Below are positions 52,961-63,419 of a stretch of 64,000 nt of DNA, in pieces. The notes beneath the pieces are model-generated. The model ran no database searches, was not told where the DNA came from, and was given only the letters and a program-made list of their open reading frames with translations. The translations under genes were made by a program, and so were the position numbers. Each line of letters opens with the position of its first letter. Within the stretch, counting starts at the first letter, position 1. Location: the NCBI RefSeq assembly GCF_901933205.1, contig NC_044600.1:5866501-5930500 (forward strand), read 5' to 3'. This DNA comes from Camarhynchus parvulus. Taxonomy: Eukaryota > Chordata > Aves > Passeriformes > Thraupidae.

Positions 52961-53475
52961 GATGGCCCAGGAAGGGCTGCAGGGACACGCCTGGCACAGA
53001 TCAGGGGATGGCCCAGGAAGGGCTGCAGGGACACACCTGGCACAGATCAGGGGGATGGCCCAGGAAGGGCTGCAGGGACACACCTGGCACAGATCAGGGG
53101 ATGGCCCAGGAAGGGCTGCAGGAACACGCCTGGCACAGATCAGGGGAGATGGCCCAGGAAGGGCTGCAGGAACACGCCTGGCATGGATGGGATGGGGGAA
53201 TGGCCCAGGAAGGGCTGCAGGAACACGCCTGGCACAGATCAGGGGGATGGCCCAGGAAGGGCTGCAGGAACACGCCTGGCACAGATCAGGGGGATGGCCC
53301 AGGAAGGGCTGCAGGAACACGCCTGGCACAGATCAGGGGAGATGGCCCAGGAAGGGCTGGAAACAATGAAGGGCTGCAGGAACACGCCTGGCACAGATCA
53401 GGGGGGGTGGCCCAGGAAGGGCTGCAGGAACACTTATATGGGGAAGGAACAGAACACGCCTGGCACAGACTCAGG
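52961..53475. repeat. 47-bp minisatellite, about 11 copies
   Basis: The unit begins GATGGCCCAGGAAGGGCTGC, continues AGGAACACGCCTGGCACAG and ends ATCAGGG. Lengths vary from 46 to 50 because of 1-4 bp differences at the junction (GGGG, GGGGA, GGGGAGA). Copies at the left have AGGGACAC, while those further right have AGGAACAC. One copy near 53190 has CATGGATGGGATGGGG, and one near 53360 carries AAACAATGAAGG. The array ends with a diverged unit containing TTATATGGGG. Open frames through it are repeat artefacts. Confidence 0.94.
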
Positions 53476-54469
53476 TGGGCTCCAGGCCATGGCCCTGCAC
53501 CCACGGTGGCGGCGCAGGCCCCAGCACGCGACACTGGCAGCACGGCCTGCAGACACCACAGGGATCCACAGGCAGGTTTCCACTCTGGGCCAGGAAAGAG
53601 CCCGTAAAGCTGGTGAACATCTTAAAAATTAAGCAGCTAATGAGGCCCATGGTGCAGCCAAGGGCTGGGTGCCAGCTGGGTGTTGGCTCCACACCGAGCC
53701 CTGCCCATCCCACAGCATGGATGCCACAGTGTGAGGCTGAGGGGATAGGCCCAGGACATGGCCGCTGCTTAAATGGCCTGAGGACACTGAATTCTCTCAC
53801 CAAAGCCCTTTGCTCTTCCACTCCCAGAAACATTTCACTTCCTGAAAACCTGTTTTCAGGTCTTGGTGCCACGGGTTCATGTCCCCTCGACCACCAAGGG
53901 GTGGCTGTCTGGGAAAGGTCAGTCTCCTGTGCCCTCAGGCTAAAGCCAAGGGTTTGTCATCACCCTGGTGCCGTGGTGCCATCTCCTCTGAGCTGTGCAT
54001 CCTCCCTCCCAGAGCAGGGCAGCAGCAGTCCCGCCCATGGCCATCTCAGAGGGACCTGAGGGCTGGGCTGAGGGCAATTTGCCAGAGCTTAATTTTCCAT
54101 CCCTCTGTGCTTTTTTGGCTGCGAATAGCACAGCACCCAGTGTGTGGGTGAGTCCCTCGATGTCTCAGCTCTTGCTGCAGGAGGGGACAGCCTCATCCCA
54201 GCCCACGGTGCAGGATTTCTTCTCACATCCCACAGGGCAAAGCTGACCAGGGCCATGCCCCCTCTCCAGCCATCCCTCCCTGCTCCTGCTCTGCTCTGGC
54301 TGTGCTGAACCAGATCCATCCCTCCTCCAGGTGCTGCTACCTCTGCCCCAGCCCAGACCCTGCTTCCAGGGCACTTGCCCACCTTGGTGCTCCTCTGGAG
54401 ACTCTTTCCCCCAGCCTCCCTCCTCCTGGCCAGCCTCCTGCCATCCCTGCCTTCTACTGCTCTCCTGCC
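53476..54469. other. GC-rich noncoding spacer
   Basis: Unique sequence with no recognised feature. A 194-codon plus-strand frame (53475-54059) starts at the repeat edge and has no recognisable domain. Confidence 0.38.
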
Positions 54470-54680
54470 GCCCATAAAAATATATAGAATATAGAACATT
54501 ATTTTATGATGTACTATAAAAAAAAAAACAACCTGGAACTAGGAGACACGTGCCAAACCTCAGCAGCACATGCAGGAATGCCTTTGTCCCAGCTGTTGCT
54601 GGATTGCCTGAGTCTGAAGGCTTTTCAGGACAGGAACCTTGTTTTTCTTTATTTATTGATTTTTTCCTGGCACTGGGCAG
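54470..54680. promoter_or_regulatory. AT-rich block, weak candidate element
   Basis: AAAATATATAGAATATAG, TTATTTTATGATGTAC and a poly-A run near 54518-54528 precede unique sequence ending CTTTATTTATTGATTTTTTC. The homopolymer makes a retroelement remnant equally possible. Confidence 0.2.
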
Positions 54681-55059
54681 CAGTGGTGGCTGTGCACAGT
54701 CAGTGATGCCACCTGTCCTTTGGGTCCCATCTCCTGAGGCCCTGCCCAGGGCTCCCCAAACCAGATCTGGGAGGGTGGGGATCAGTGGAGCTGCAAAGTG
54801 TGAGGAGGGGCAGGAGCAGGGGCCTCCCATTGTCCCGAGGATGCTGCTGCAGTTATTGCTCCTCAGCTCCTGTACCTGTCACAGCCCTCTCTCTCTTTCC
54901 TCGGGGTTGAGCCTGTGCCCATCTGGGACCCCTCAGCTTTTCCTGGGGTTTCGCTGAGCTCCTGGTTCCTGCACATTTGGGGCACCCATGAGCAGGGAAC
55001 TGCTCGTCTTTCCTATCAGGGCTGATGTCAGACCCTATACAATCAAGGGGTTCCATCCC
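54681..55059. other. GC-rich noncoding spacer
   Basis: Unique sequence with no recognised feature. Confidence 0.35.
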
Positions 55060-55101
55060 ACACCCTGAGGTGCCAGCCCCACACCCTGAGGTGCCAGCTC
55101 C
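55060..55101. repeat. 21-bp direct duplication
   Basis: ACACCCTGAGGTGCCAGC plus three bases occurs at 55060-55080 and 55081-55101, differing at one base. Confidence 0.88.
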
Positions 55102-55169
55102 TGGTCCTCCCTATTTCCTTCCCCTCCTGGGCTGGTGAACTTTCCTGCAGCCCTTTCCTTCAGCCCCAG

Positions 55170-55430
55170 CTCCATAAAGCTCCCGATTCATTCCGCAGAT
55201 ATTTCCTGCGCTGGGGCTTTCCGCAGCATCTGCTGGTTTGAAGTGCTCCGTTTATTCGTCCTGGGGGCACCATTACTTTCTGCTTTAGCAGTTCTGCCTG
55301 CTCTGAAGTCTCTGCCAGGCTCCATCCACGGGAGAGAAAATTGATGAAAGAATAATAATGATGATTGTTATAAATATATATTTCATTGCGGTGGCCCTTG
55401 GTGCACGTGTTCGTCACTGATGAGGAGACC
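55170..55430. promoter_or_regulatory. AT-rich block, candidate noncoding element
   Basis: CTCCCGATTCATTCCGC, GCTCCGTTTATTCGTCC, CACCATTACTTTCTGC, AGAAAATTGATGAAAG, AATAATAATGATGATTG, TTATAAATATATATTTC and CGTGTTCGTCACTGATGAGG. About 260 bp of complex sequence with CpGs on both sides of an AT-rich core. Confidence 0.38.
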
Positions 55431-55489
55431 AGAGGGTGAGGGGGTGCTCAGTTCCCAACAGGCTCCCAGCAGCAGATGTGTGTCCTCAC

Positions 55490-55548
55490 CCTGCTGCCCT
55501 CCTCCTCTCCTTCCTCTTCCTCCTCCTCCTCCCCCTCCCAAGGCACCC
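55490..55548. repeat. Polypyrimidine CCT/TCC microsatellite
   Basis: CCTCCTCCTCTCCTTCC and following words are almost purely C and T. Low-complexity. Confidence 0.8.
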
Positions 55549-55834
55549 CTGTCTGTTCTCCCCAGAGGGTCTCAGCTCAGTCTTGTGGCCAGAAGAGCTG
55601 GACATGTCTGGAGACAGGATTCTGGTAGTGCCTGTGGGACATGTTCTGAGCAGGCTGGAGCCACTTCCAAGCTCATCCATCCATTGGGATGGCAGGAACA
55701 GGGATCAGGGGGAGAGAGCAGCTGAGTTGGGAATAGAGCCTTGCAAAATGGGGCATGGGGAAGAGATGCCCAGCCAAGTCTCCTGGCCTCTGCCTCCATT
55801 TCTCCATAGATTCCTGCTCTCATCCAGCTCACTG
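55549..55834. other. Noncoding spacer
   Basis: Unique sequence with no recognised feature. Confidence 0.33.
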
Positions 55835-56005
55835 GAAACATAAATCACCAATAACTTCACCCATAAATGATCCCCATCGGCACCAGCAGCACATTTTCCC
55901 TCTCCTCAAGGGATTATCCAACCAGGGATTCTGTGAGTGACTGCATAGAATCTTTCCCCTTCTCTTAAAGGAAACCTTTTTCCTTTGTTTCACCAGCTGT
56001 AGATA
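55835..56005. promoter_or_regulatory. Weak candidate noncoding element
   Basis: CATAAATCACCAATAAC, CACCCATAAATGATCC and GGGATTATCCAACC give moderate AT-richness and two CATAAAT words. Confidence 0.18.
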
Positions 56006-56576
56006 ATCCCTTTCCCTCCACATCCTCAGCCACAGCAGGCTGAGGATGCTCTGGGCCAGTGTCCCGGCCCTCATGGCCACTCAACCTCCTCCACTTCCAT
56101 TTCGTGCTGCACAGAGTTTCAGGTATTTCCTGTAGACACTTTAAAATTCCTCGAGGGCTTCTCTGTTTCACCCACAGTGGGATGGGCTGGAAGCAGGACA
56201 GCAGGAGCTGCATGGAGTGGGGTACCTGGGAAGGCTTTGTACAGATCAGCATTCCTTGGCTCATTTTCCCTCTGGCCTTCCCACTCAGAGCAGCCCTCCC
56301 CTCCCTGCAGATCAGACCAGAGAGTTGTACATGGGCCCTCCTGGGCCTGAATATCAGTAAATGCAATTCCATCTGCAGCAAGGATAAGGTTACCACTGCT
56401 GGCTCATCCCTGCTCCGGCCAGGAGCCATCTGTGTGCCTGGGGCTGTGCTGGGGACACACACGGATGCACAGAGAGCACCAGCCCAGGGGGGTACTGTTA
56501 CCTACAGATGGAAATCCATCTCCAAGGTACTTGATCTCCCCTAAACTCCTTTGCTGTAACTCTTCCAGAGGACATC
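56006..56576. other. Noncoding spacer
   Basis: Unique sequence upstream of the CR1 fragment. No recognised feature. Confidence 0.35.
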
Positions 56577-56915
56577 TGTTAAATCTCTCCAGGGATGGAG
56601 ACTCCATCACTGCTCTGGGGTGCCTCACCACCTTTCTGGGGAAGAAATTATCCCTAATATCCAACTGAGCCTCCCCTGGCACAGCTTGAGGCCGTTTCCT
56701 CTCTCTGTCCCTGTTCCCTGGGAGCAGAGCCTGATCCTGACCCGGCTGTACCCTCCTGTCAGGGAAGTTGTGCAGAGAAAGAAGGTCCCCCCCGAGCCTC
56801 CTTTTCTCTGAGCCCCTCCCAGCTCCCTCAGCCACTCCTGATGCTCCCAACCCTTCCTCAGCTTTGTTCCCTTCCCTGGACACACTCCAGCCCCTCAGCA
56901 TCTTCCTTGTCTCTC
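56577..56915 (-). mobile_element. CR1 LINE fragment, longest copy in the window
   Basis: CTCCAGGGATGGAGACTCC, TATCCAACTGAGCCTCCCC, CACAGCTTGAGGCCGTTTCC, GGGAGCAGAGCCTGATCC, GTTGTGCAGAGAAAGAAGG, CCGAGCCTCCTTTTCTC, GTTCCCTTCCCTGGACACAC and CAGCCCCTCAGCATC give about 340 bp of the avian CR1 3' region in reverse complement. The very 3' tail is missing. No reverse-transcriptase coding sequence is retained. Confidence 0.92.
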
Positions 56916-57959
56916 CAATCTACATCTTGCAGCCCAGGAAGGTGGGAGGAAGAGGTGGAAATACATCAATCACCAGAGCTTGCACAAATGTAGATGCAAA
57001 ATCTGGATTTTTTTTATTCCTTATCTGCTGTTAGACCAGTCATAACCTCTGCTGGAGCCCCCTCCCAGCATGGTCAGAGGCAGCAGAGCTCTCCTGTGCC
57101 CTCGGGGTCACCATCTCCCTCCCTATCCTGCAGAAGGGAGCAGCTCCCTGCAGAGCCCCATTGCAGCAGATCCTTCCCAAACACTCTGAGATCCAAATGA
57201 AAACGGGCAATTCCTTGGAAACCCTACGGCTCAGTTCAAGCAGCAGGTCAGGGATGTTGGCTGAAAGGCTGTTTCAGAGCCCAGAGAGAGACCATGCAGC
57301 CCAGAGGGTCTCAGCTCCCCTTGTTCGCTCCCGAGGAAGTTGGTTCTTATGGCAATTTGTGTTTCAATAAACGTGAAATAAAATCCATTCTGCCCTTTCC
57401 CTGCTGGCGTCATCCCCATTTCCCTCTGTTTATCACATCACATCCATTGCCCTGGCAACCACGGCAGCCCAGGCAGGGATGGTGGTGGCACGTGGGGCCT
57501 GTGCCAGCCCCACACCCTGGCACCAGGATCCCGCTGTCACACGGGTGTCTCCAGTGGGACACACCTCTGTGAGGGAGGGGGGCTGGAAACAAACCCGAGA
57601 TGGGAGAAAACAGCCCCAGAAGAGGATGCTCCTGGTAGGAGCTGGTGCTGGCCCCAGGCAGCACCCACGGGGGTGACTCTGGATGTGTTTGCCTGTGGGA
57701 TCTGCAGGTGTGGACATCACCCCTCACAGCCTGGCTCTGCCTCCAGGACGGACACAACCAGAGCCCCCAGCTCAGACAGAGTCTGGGAGCACTCTGGGGC
57801 CTCGCTCCCAGTGCAAGTCCCTCTCTGCACTCACTCGTGCCCTCACACCTCGCGGGGCCATCCTCTGCCTGTCCCTGCCCTGTCACCCTGCAGTGGGGAT
57901 CCCGTTCCCGGTGGATTTGTTCCTTTTAGCCCTGCATCGGTTCGGATTCACAGCTCGCT
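56916..57959. other. GC-rich noncoding spacer
   Basis: Unique sequence with an AT-rich patch at about 57355-57390 (CAATAAACGTGAAATAAAATC). No gene is recognised. Confidence 0.35.
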
Positions 57960-58290
57960 GTCCCACTGCTCCCAGGAGAGCTTGCGGACCCCACTGAGGA
58001 CAGCGCAGCCCGCGGGTTCCCCCTGCTCCAGGCTTCGCCTCCATCCAGGAGAGAGTCCCCGAGCAGCGACAGCGCGGCCGGTCCCACGCTCCTCCCGCGG
58101 TCTCCGCCTGCCCCCGCGCGGCGGCTCCGGGCACGGGCCCGCACCCACGGACAGACACACGGACAGACCCAGGGACAGACCCAGGGACGGACCCAGGGAC
58201 GGACCCACACCCACACTGACAGAGGGACACGCACCCACCAGGGAACCGTGGCCAGACGCACGGACAGACCCACAGCAGTGTGAGACAGAC
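57960..58290. promoter_or_regulatory. Short CpG-dense patch
   Basis: By hand count about 30 CpGs in 330 bp, observed/expected near 0.8, at roughly two-thirds GC. The densest part is around 58065-58135 (GCGCGGCCGG, CCCGCGCGGCGGC). It includes a 12-bp repeat array. Size is at the lower limit for a CpG island, and no transcript evidence or initiator is visible. Confidence 0.35.
58149..58208. repeat. 12-bp tandem repeat, 5 copies
   Basis: GGACAGACCCAG and variants (GGACAGACACAC, GGACGGACCCAG, GGACGGACCCAC) at 58149, 58161, 58173, 58185 and 58197. The period gives a four-residue Arg/Asp/Pro peptide repeat in overlapping open frames. Confidence 0.92.
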
Positions 58291-58374
58291 GCGGGTCACC
58301 GGGAAGGATGGGAAGGATGGGAGGGAAATGCTCAAACACTGGGGGAGATTTACTCAAGAGAGAAGACCGAAAGT

Positions 58375-58505
58375 ATTCAGAGGGTGGGCAGGCCCTGGCA
58401 CAGGGTGCCCAGAGAAGCTGTGGCTGCCCCTGGATCCCTGGAAGTGCCCAAGGCCAGGTTGGACAGGGCTTGGAGCACCCTGGGACAGTGGAAGGTGTCC
58501 CTTAA
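58375..58505 (+). mobile_element. CR1 LINE fragment, 3' region
   Basis: GGCAGGCCCTGGCACAGGGT, GCCCAGAGAAGCTGTGGCTG, GGAAGTGCCCAAGGCC, GGTTGGACAGGGCTTGG and GGGACAGTGGAAGGTGTCCC match the plus-strand CR1 3' region. Degenerate sequence up to about 58540 may extend it. A 363-codon plus-strand frame (57673-58764) runs through it and is not a gene. Confidence 0.88.
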
Positions 58506-58540
58506 GCTTCTCGTGCCAATGGGGATGGGATGGGTCCAAT

Positions 58541-61016
58541 CTGTGCTGGAAATGGAACCTCCTGGAGTCTCCAGAGGCAGCCCCATCTGTATTGACCCTA
58601 CAGGCAGCTCTCATGTCTCCCCACCCCACACTCTCTGTGGGTACCAGAACCTCACTGCCACATGGCCAGGAGGGACACAAGGACTGTCCAGCAGCCAAGG
58701 GATGGGGCTGAATGCTGGGTCACCAAGCCTTGTGCAAGGCTCCACTGGCAGAGTCAGTGGATGAAGATTAAGCAGCCACAGGGAGTTGCTTCACCTCTTA
58801 TCAGAAAGCTGCTCTCCCCTCCCCTGCAGTGACTCATGCTCTGCTGAGCCCTTCCCGCCTCATCTGGGACGTGTTACAGCCCTGGACCATACTCCCTTTG
58901 CATACAGATGGAGATTCTCGTGGAATGTCTGCCTCTTTCTCCTCCTCCTCCTTTCCAGTGTTTCTGCTTCTCAGGTGTCCCCATCCCAGGTAACACAGCC
59001 TGTCCCCTAAGCAGGGCTCCCTTTGGCTTGTCCCCACTCTGGAGCTGGCCCGGGCAAGGGGATGCTCCCCAAAGGCTGCCCCTTTCCAGAAGCTGTTCAT
59101 ACCCGTTTCTGCCTGCTTGGTTGGCTGCCAATCCTCCCCCAGGCCAGTGTGACTCTGCCTGCAAGGGGAAGGAGGCAGACACCCAGATTCCAGCGAGGGA
59201 ACCCAGATCCTTTGGCTCCTGCTGACAAGCTGCCAGCTGACATTTCTGAGGAGCTGAGCATGTGCCCCTCGGTTGGGAGAGGTTTAATTGAACCGTCTGG
59301 GAAGTATACACGTCTTTCAGAGCCAGGGACAGTGGTGACTTGAGGAAGGAGCAGAGCTAAATCAGATGTCAAACACTGATTCCTCCACACATCTCCAGGG
59401 ACTGACAGCTGGAGTCACTCTCACCATCTGTCTTCCCACTGCAGCCCCCAGAGAAGACACACTCTGTTAGCTGTTCCTCCAGCTAACAATGGAGACAGAG
59501 AGAGAACAAATGCACTCATTTCCAGGCCTATGGATTTTCCATTCAGGGATTTCAGGAACACGCTGCATTGGGAAATGTGCTCTGTTCATCCCAGGACACA
59601 GCTCCTGTGCTGTTACAGGGACACTGATGAACTGTCTCCTCCCCATCCCCTGCCCAGGGCACCCTCTGGGCAGGTGTGTCTGGGTTTTCTGATCCTTGGA
59701 GGAAAAACTGTCTGAAAGTTTGTATTTATTGTTCCTCGTGCTCTCGTCCTCACCCCAGGCAAGCCTGGAGACCAAAGGGGTTGGCCAGAATCTTGGGACA
59801 TATGATAAAAGCATTTTGTCTCTAGATAGGACACATCTTCTCGGGAATGAGTCCAGGATTAATAAACCATCTTCCAGCAGCCAAGTACCTTGTGTTAACT
59901 CAGTAATGAGGTTGTGGGGAATCACCAGGAGGCTGGGACACAGGGGGAGAAACCAGCTCAGAAAAACACCGGATTGGACCAAACCCTTATGCAAACCCTG
60001 CCTCTTTCTTCATGACTGAAACCACTTTACTAGTTTGTGTTCCTGTCATTCCAAGTTCCCAGGAAAGCAGAAGGGGAAAGCCCCAGGTACCACAGGAACC
60101 AACCCAGCCCGGGGGGATGCAGGAGCTGGCGAGGGGGTGGGGGGCTCAGGAAGGTCTGGCCTCTGCCTCCCCAGGGATCCCTGAGCTCTGCCCTGGCCCT
60201 GCAGGGACCTGTCCCCACCCTGCCCGTGGCTGGGGCTGTGGGTGGTGCTGCTGGGCTGGATGAACAGGGAGGGAGGGAGGGCTGCAGGCTCTGCCAGCCC
60301 AATGCATCCAGGGAGCAGGAGGAGGCTGAGGGCGCCCTCCTGCTCTCTCGAGTTGTCCCCCTCCACAGCAGCTGTTACCAAAGAGTTCTTGTTCCTCACC
60401 AGTGCACTCACAAAATGTGAGCAGAGCATCTCTTTGCAGGAGTTTTCCAGGTCACAGGTGTCTGGGGCTTTGGGAAAATGACTCCATGGTGGGATGACAT
60501 CCAAGAGTGCTCACATTGAAAGGGAGCTGCAATGGGACAAACCCTTCTTCCTAGCTTTGCATATTCATTAATTGTGACTTACAGGCTAAACCTGAGCCCC
60601 TCCCTGTGCCGTGACAGCCTCAGCACCCACCCATACCTGAATCACCTTTTTGCCCTGCAGACTCTGGCTCAGACCACCCACGGGACAGCCAAGGCCTCCT
60701 CCTACCTCTGCCCTCAGTGTCTCAGGGGAGCCACCTCCCTCTGAGAGTCACCCAAGGGTGTGGAAAGCAGCTGGGAGCAAACCCCAGCTCTGAACATTCC
60801 TGTGCATGGAGGGCTCAGCCTCAAACCCCAGCCATAGTGCAGCCGGAGCTGGTCTCTGCTCTGCAGTGTCTCTGCCATGCTCTTCCCCTCTCCTTCTTCC
60901 CATACTTGTGTTCTGGCAGGTTTTCCTCATTTTCCCCATCCAGCCACTCCAGATGTCTCTTCCTCAGCCCCTGCAGAGGTGCAAGAAGGTCTCTTTGCAC
61001 AAGCACGGTGATGCCC
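58541..61016. other. Noncoding spacer
   Basis: About 2.5 kb of mixed-composition unique sequence. A CTCCTCCTC pyrimidine run lies at about 58932-58957. A slightly AT-richer stretch at about 59700-59900 (GAAAGTTTGTATTTATTG, GGATTAATAAACC, CAGTAATGAGG) is a weak element candidate. No coding or RNA gene is recognised. Confidence 0.35.
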
Positions 61017-61452
61017 TGTCACCACATTTCTCTTCACAGAGAAGAGCAATGCACAATTCTTCCCAAGAATAATTCTGGGTTTCACATTCTCTGAACCTCA
61101 GAGAAAGAAAAAGAACAATTCTTATCTCATTTACTGCTCCTGTGTTGTTCACAAGTGGAATGAATCGTGGAAGATTGTTTACCTGAAGGGAATTGACAAT
61201 TGGATTCTGGTGTGAGTGTTTTGATTCCCTGACCAGTTGGATCCAGGTGTGTGTGTGTCGGGACTGTGGACTGACAGTCACGAGATTTCTGTGCAGTGGA
61301 GTGCTTGGCAGATTCAGCTTAGATGTAATGTAAAATAATGTAATATAGTATAGAATAATATAGTATAATAAAGGAATTAATTAGCCTTCTGATAAGATGG
61401 AGTCTTCCTCATCATTTCTCCCTTCGTTGGGGCATTCCCTGCAAATACAACA
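61017..61452 (+). mobile_element. Solo LTR, probable avian endogenous retrovirus
   Basis: About 436 bp opens with TGTC and closes TACAACA, giving TG...CA ends. Internal landmarks in order are GAACCTCAGAGAAAGAAAAA, TTCTTATCTCATTTACTGC, GGAAGATTGTTTACCTG, TTGGATTCTGGTGTGAG, CAGTCACGAG, a TATAGTATAGAATAATATAG-type TA-rich stretch, AATAAA at 61367-61372, and CCTTCTGATAAGATGGAG. This arrangement recalls class III (ERVL-like) LTRs in songbirds, from memory and without a search. No internal viral genes are present, so it is a recombined solo LTR. The exact start and target-site duplication are not resolved (TGCCC against AGGCC do not match). Confidence 0.65.
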
Positions 61453-62309
61453 AGGCCTCATCTTCCTCCTGTCCTCCCTGTGGGTCCCTGACCCACATTC
61501 CCACTCCCACCCCAGTACTTAGCTGTGCCATCTGTCCACAAATTCCTCAGGCACTGCCTGCAGCAGGAGCCTCATTCCAGGGCTGGTGAAAACTCCCAGA
61601 GGCTGCAGGACAGAGGGTTCCTGCCCTCACTCCTCAGGAACCCGCTGCCTTTGCTCTGGAAACGCTCTTGGGCAATCCCATAGCGCTGTGGAGGTTAATC
61701 CAGGTTCTTGTGCATGAAAACCAAGCCAGAAGAATGGATATTTCAGCTCTTCAAGCTGCAAGAGACGGCAAACCCAACGGACCAAGGGTTCAGCCAGGCC
61801 CCACTCAGAGCAGTAATATTTTATGCAGCACTGATTTGCAGGTCTTTGCATTCACAACAATATTGAAACGACTTTGGTGTCCAACAATGGCAAAACCAGG
61901 CTTGGGTGGGATGGGAGGGAGCTCATCCTCTCTGGCAGCTCAGCTCCCTCAGCATTTCACACTAGAGCAGGGAACAATTCTGCAAACCATGAGCTGAAAA
62001 GTGACATATCGCCCTCCTTCGTTCTCTCATCCATCAGCTCAAATTTTCCTCATTCCCAGTTCCTGGAAGGCTCTCTTTGTAATTAACTTCCAGGAACACA
62101 TGAGCGCCACTGTGCTGTGAGTTCCTCAGCAGCACAGGCAGCTGAGCAGGACAATCCATGGGAAGCTGCTGAGCCTGGTGCTGCCCTCGGTGTCCCTGGG
62201 TGTGGGGACATGGTTGGGCTCTCCAGGGAGGGCAGAGCCTGAGCACACCCCAGCCCCCGGGGGCTCCTCCTGCGTCAGCCCTGGCGGCTCCCTCAGCCCA
62301 GGGATTTTG
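61453..62309. other. Noncoding spacer
   Basis: Unique sequence with no recognised feature apart from AT-richer words near 61690-61900. Confidence 0.33.
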
Positions 62310-62700
62310 TTCAATCCAGGTGCACTTTTTATTGGATTTTGTTAAATTAAACATGTGATCCCATTTTATCTGACCCGGCTCTGAAGTCTCCCAGGCCCAG
62401 GCAAACTCTGCTGCCTCAGCTTTTCATTTCCATGTTTATTTACTGCCTTTCAGATCGCCTGGGCTGCACGGTGCAGCCTCTGATGAATAAATAACTGGTG
62501 CCCTTCCAGGCCAGATTGATTAGATGGATTTAATTAACGAGCCCAGCTCCCCTTGAGGACTATCCCAACTAAAATACTGGAACCAGCCAGTGTGTTACAG
62601 AGCCAGGACCTATTGATTTACGGGAATATGAACAAGGGATCATTTAGTGACTTCATCGATGCCATAACAAGAGGCTGCGAGGGGTTGGGTCACAGCTGGT
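62310..62700. promoter_or_regulatory. AT-rich block with TTAATTAA palindrome, candidate noncoding element
   Basis: TTTTTATTGGATTTTGTT leads to AAATTAAACATGTGATCCC, CCATGTTTATTTACTGCC, GATGAATAAATAACTGG and GATTGATTAGATGG. A perfect TTAATTAA at 62530-62537 lies within GATTTAATTAACGAGCCC. Further on are CAACTAAAATACTGG, TATTGATTTACGGG and TCATTTAGTGACTTCATCG. About 390 bp of unique AT-rich sequence with retained CpGs. Confidence 0.4.
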
Positions 62701-62752
62701 TCATGACAGGGAGATTGTTCCCTCCCACTGCTCGGCCAAGTAGTGCCTGCAA

Positions 62753-62836
62753 ACATCCATCCATCCATCCATCCATCCATCCATCCATCCATCCATCCAT
62801 CCATCCATCCATCCATCCATCCATCCATCCATCCAC
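62753..62836. repeat. CATC tetranucleotide microsatellite, about 21 copies
   Basis: An uninterrupted CATC (CCAT) run of about 84 bp is followed by CACCCTTCCC. Perfect repeats this long usually vary in length within a species. It gives a four-residue peptide cycle (for example Ile-His-Pro-Ser) in open frames on both strands, an artefact. Confidence 0.96.
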
Positions 62837-63214
62837 CCTTCCCAGCCCGGCTGGATCTGTGCAGCCAGGGGAACAGGGACTGGAGCAGCCGGCTCGGTCT
62901 CGGTGGGATTGAGCACACACGGGTGCTGGAAAACACTGGGGAAAAAAGGCAAAATCCTCAGGAGAGCACATCAGGGGGTTTTCCACACCAAGGTGAAATC
63001 TGGAGCTTTGCTGGGAAGGGGGAGCAGGGCAGGAACACAGAACCCACGCTGGGCTGGGGTGGAGGGAGCTGCCAGCACCAGCCTGAGCCCCCGTGTGCCC
63101 AGGACCATCTCTCTAAAGGGGACAGCCATGTGACAGGGCACTGAGCCCAGCTGTCCCCTCCCCAGCTCCATGGCAGACGGCAGCTCCTGCACAGACCTCA
63201 CCCCGGAGAAGGTG
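62837..63214. other. GC-rich noncoding spacer
   Basis: Unique sequence with no recognised feature. Confidence 0.35.
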
Positions 63215-63265
63215 CCACATGGGTTTATTAATTAATCCATTAAATTATCGCAGAAGTAATTGAGA
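63215..63265. promoter_or_regulatory. Candidate site with ATTAATTAAT palindrome
   Basis: A perfect 10-bp palindrome ATTAATTAAT lies at 63227-63236, followed by CCATTAAATTATCGC. The island is under 60 bp. Confidence 0.28.
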
Positions 63266-63352
63266 CCCCGTGTTCCTCCTGCAGGTCCCTCCCTGCCAGC
63301 CGTGGCACGGGAGCAGATAACGAGCTGCCGTGGGGAGCATCCAATGCCACCT

Positions 63353-63397
63353 GCCCTGTCCCTGTCCCCGTCCCCGTGCCCTGTCCCTGTCCCCGCG
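63353..63397. repeat. CCTGTC/CCCCGT hexanucleotide repeat
   Basis: About seven six-base units alternate between CCTGTC and CCCCGT forms. GC-rich simple sequence. Confidence 0.82.
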
Positions 63398-63419
63398 CCG
63401 CCTGCCAGCCTCATCGCGG

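Noticed and set aside
52758..53632. Open frames of 149-203 codons through the 47-bp array
   Set aside because: Repeat artefact. Frame changes occur at each 1-bp junction difference.
57673..58764. 363-codon plus-strand open frame
   Set aside because: It crosses a CpG-dense patch, a 12-bp repeat and a CR1 3' fragment. The part after 58375 is CR1 noncoding sequence read by chance.
62743..63144. Ile-His-Pro-Ser and Trp-Met-Asp-Gly repeat proteins
   Set aside because: Pure translation of the CATC microsatellite.
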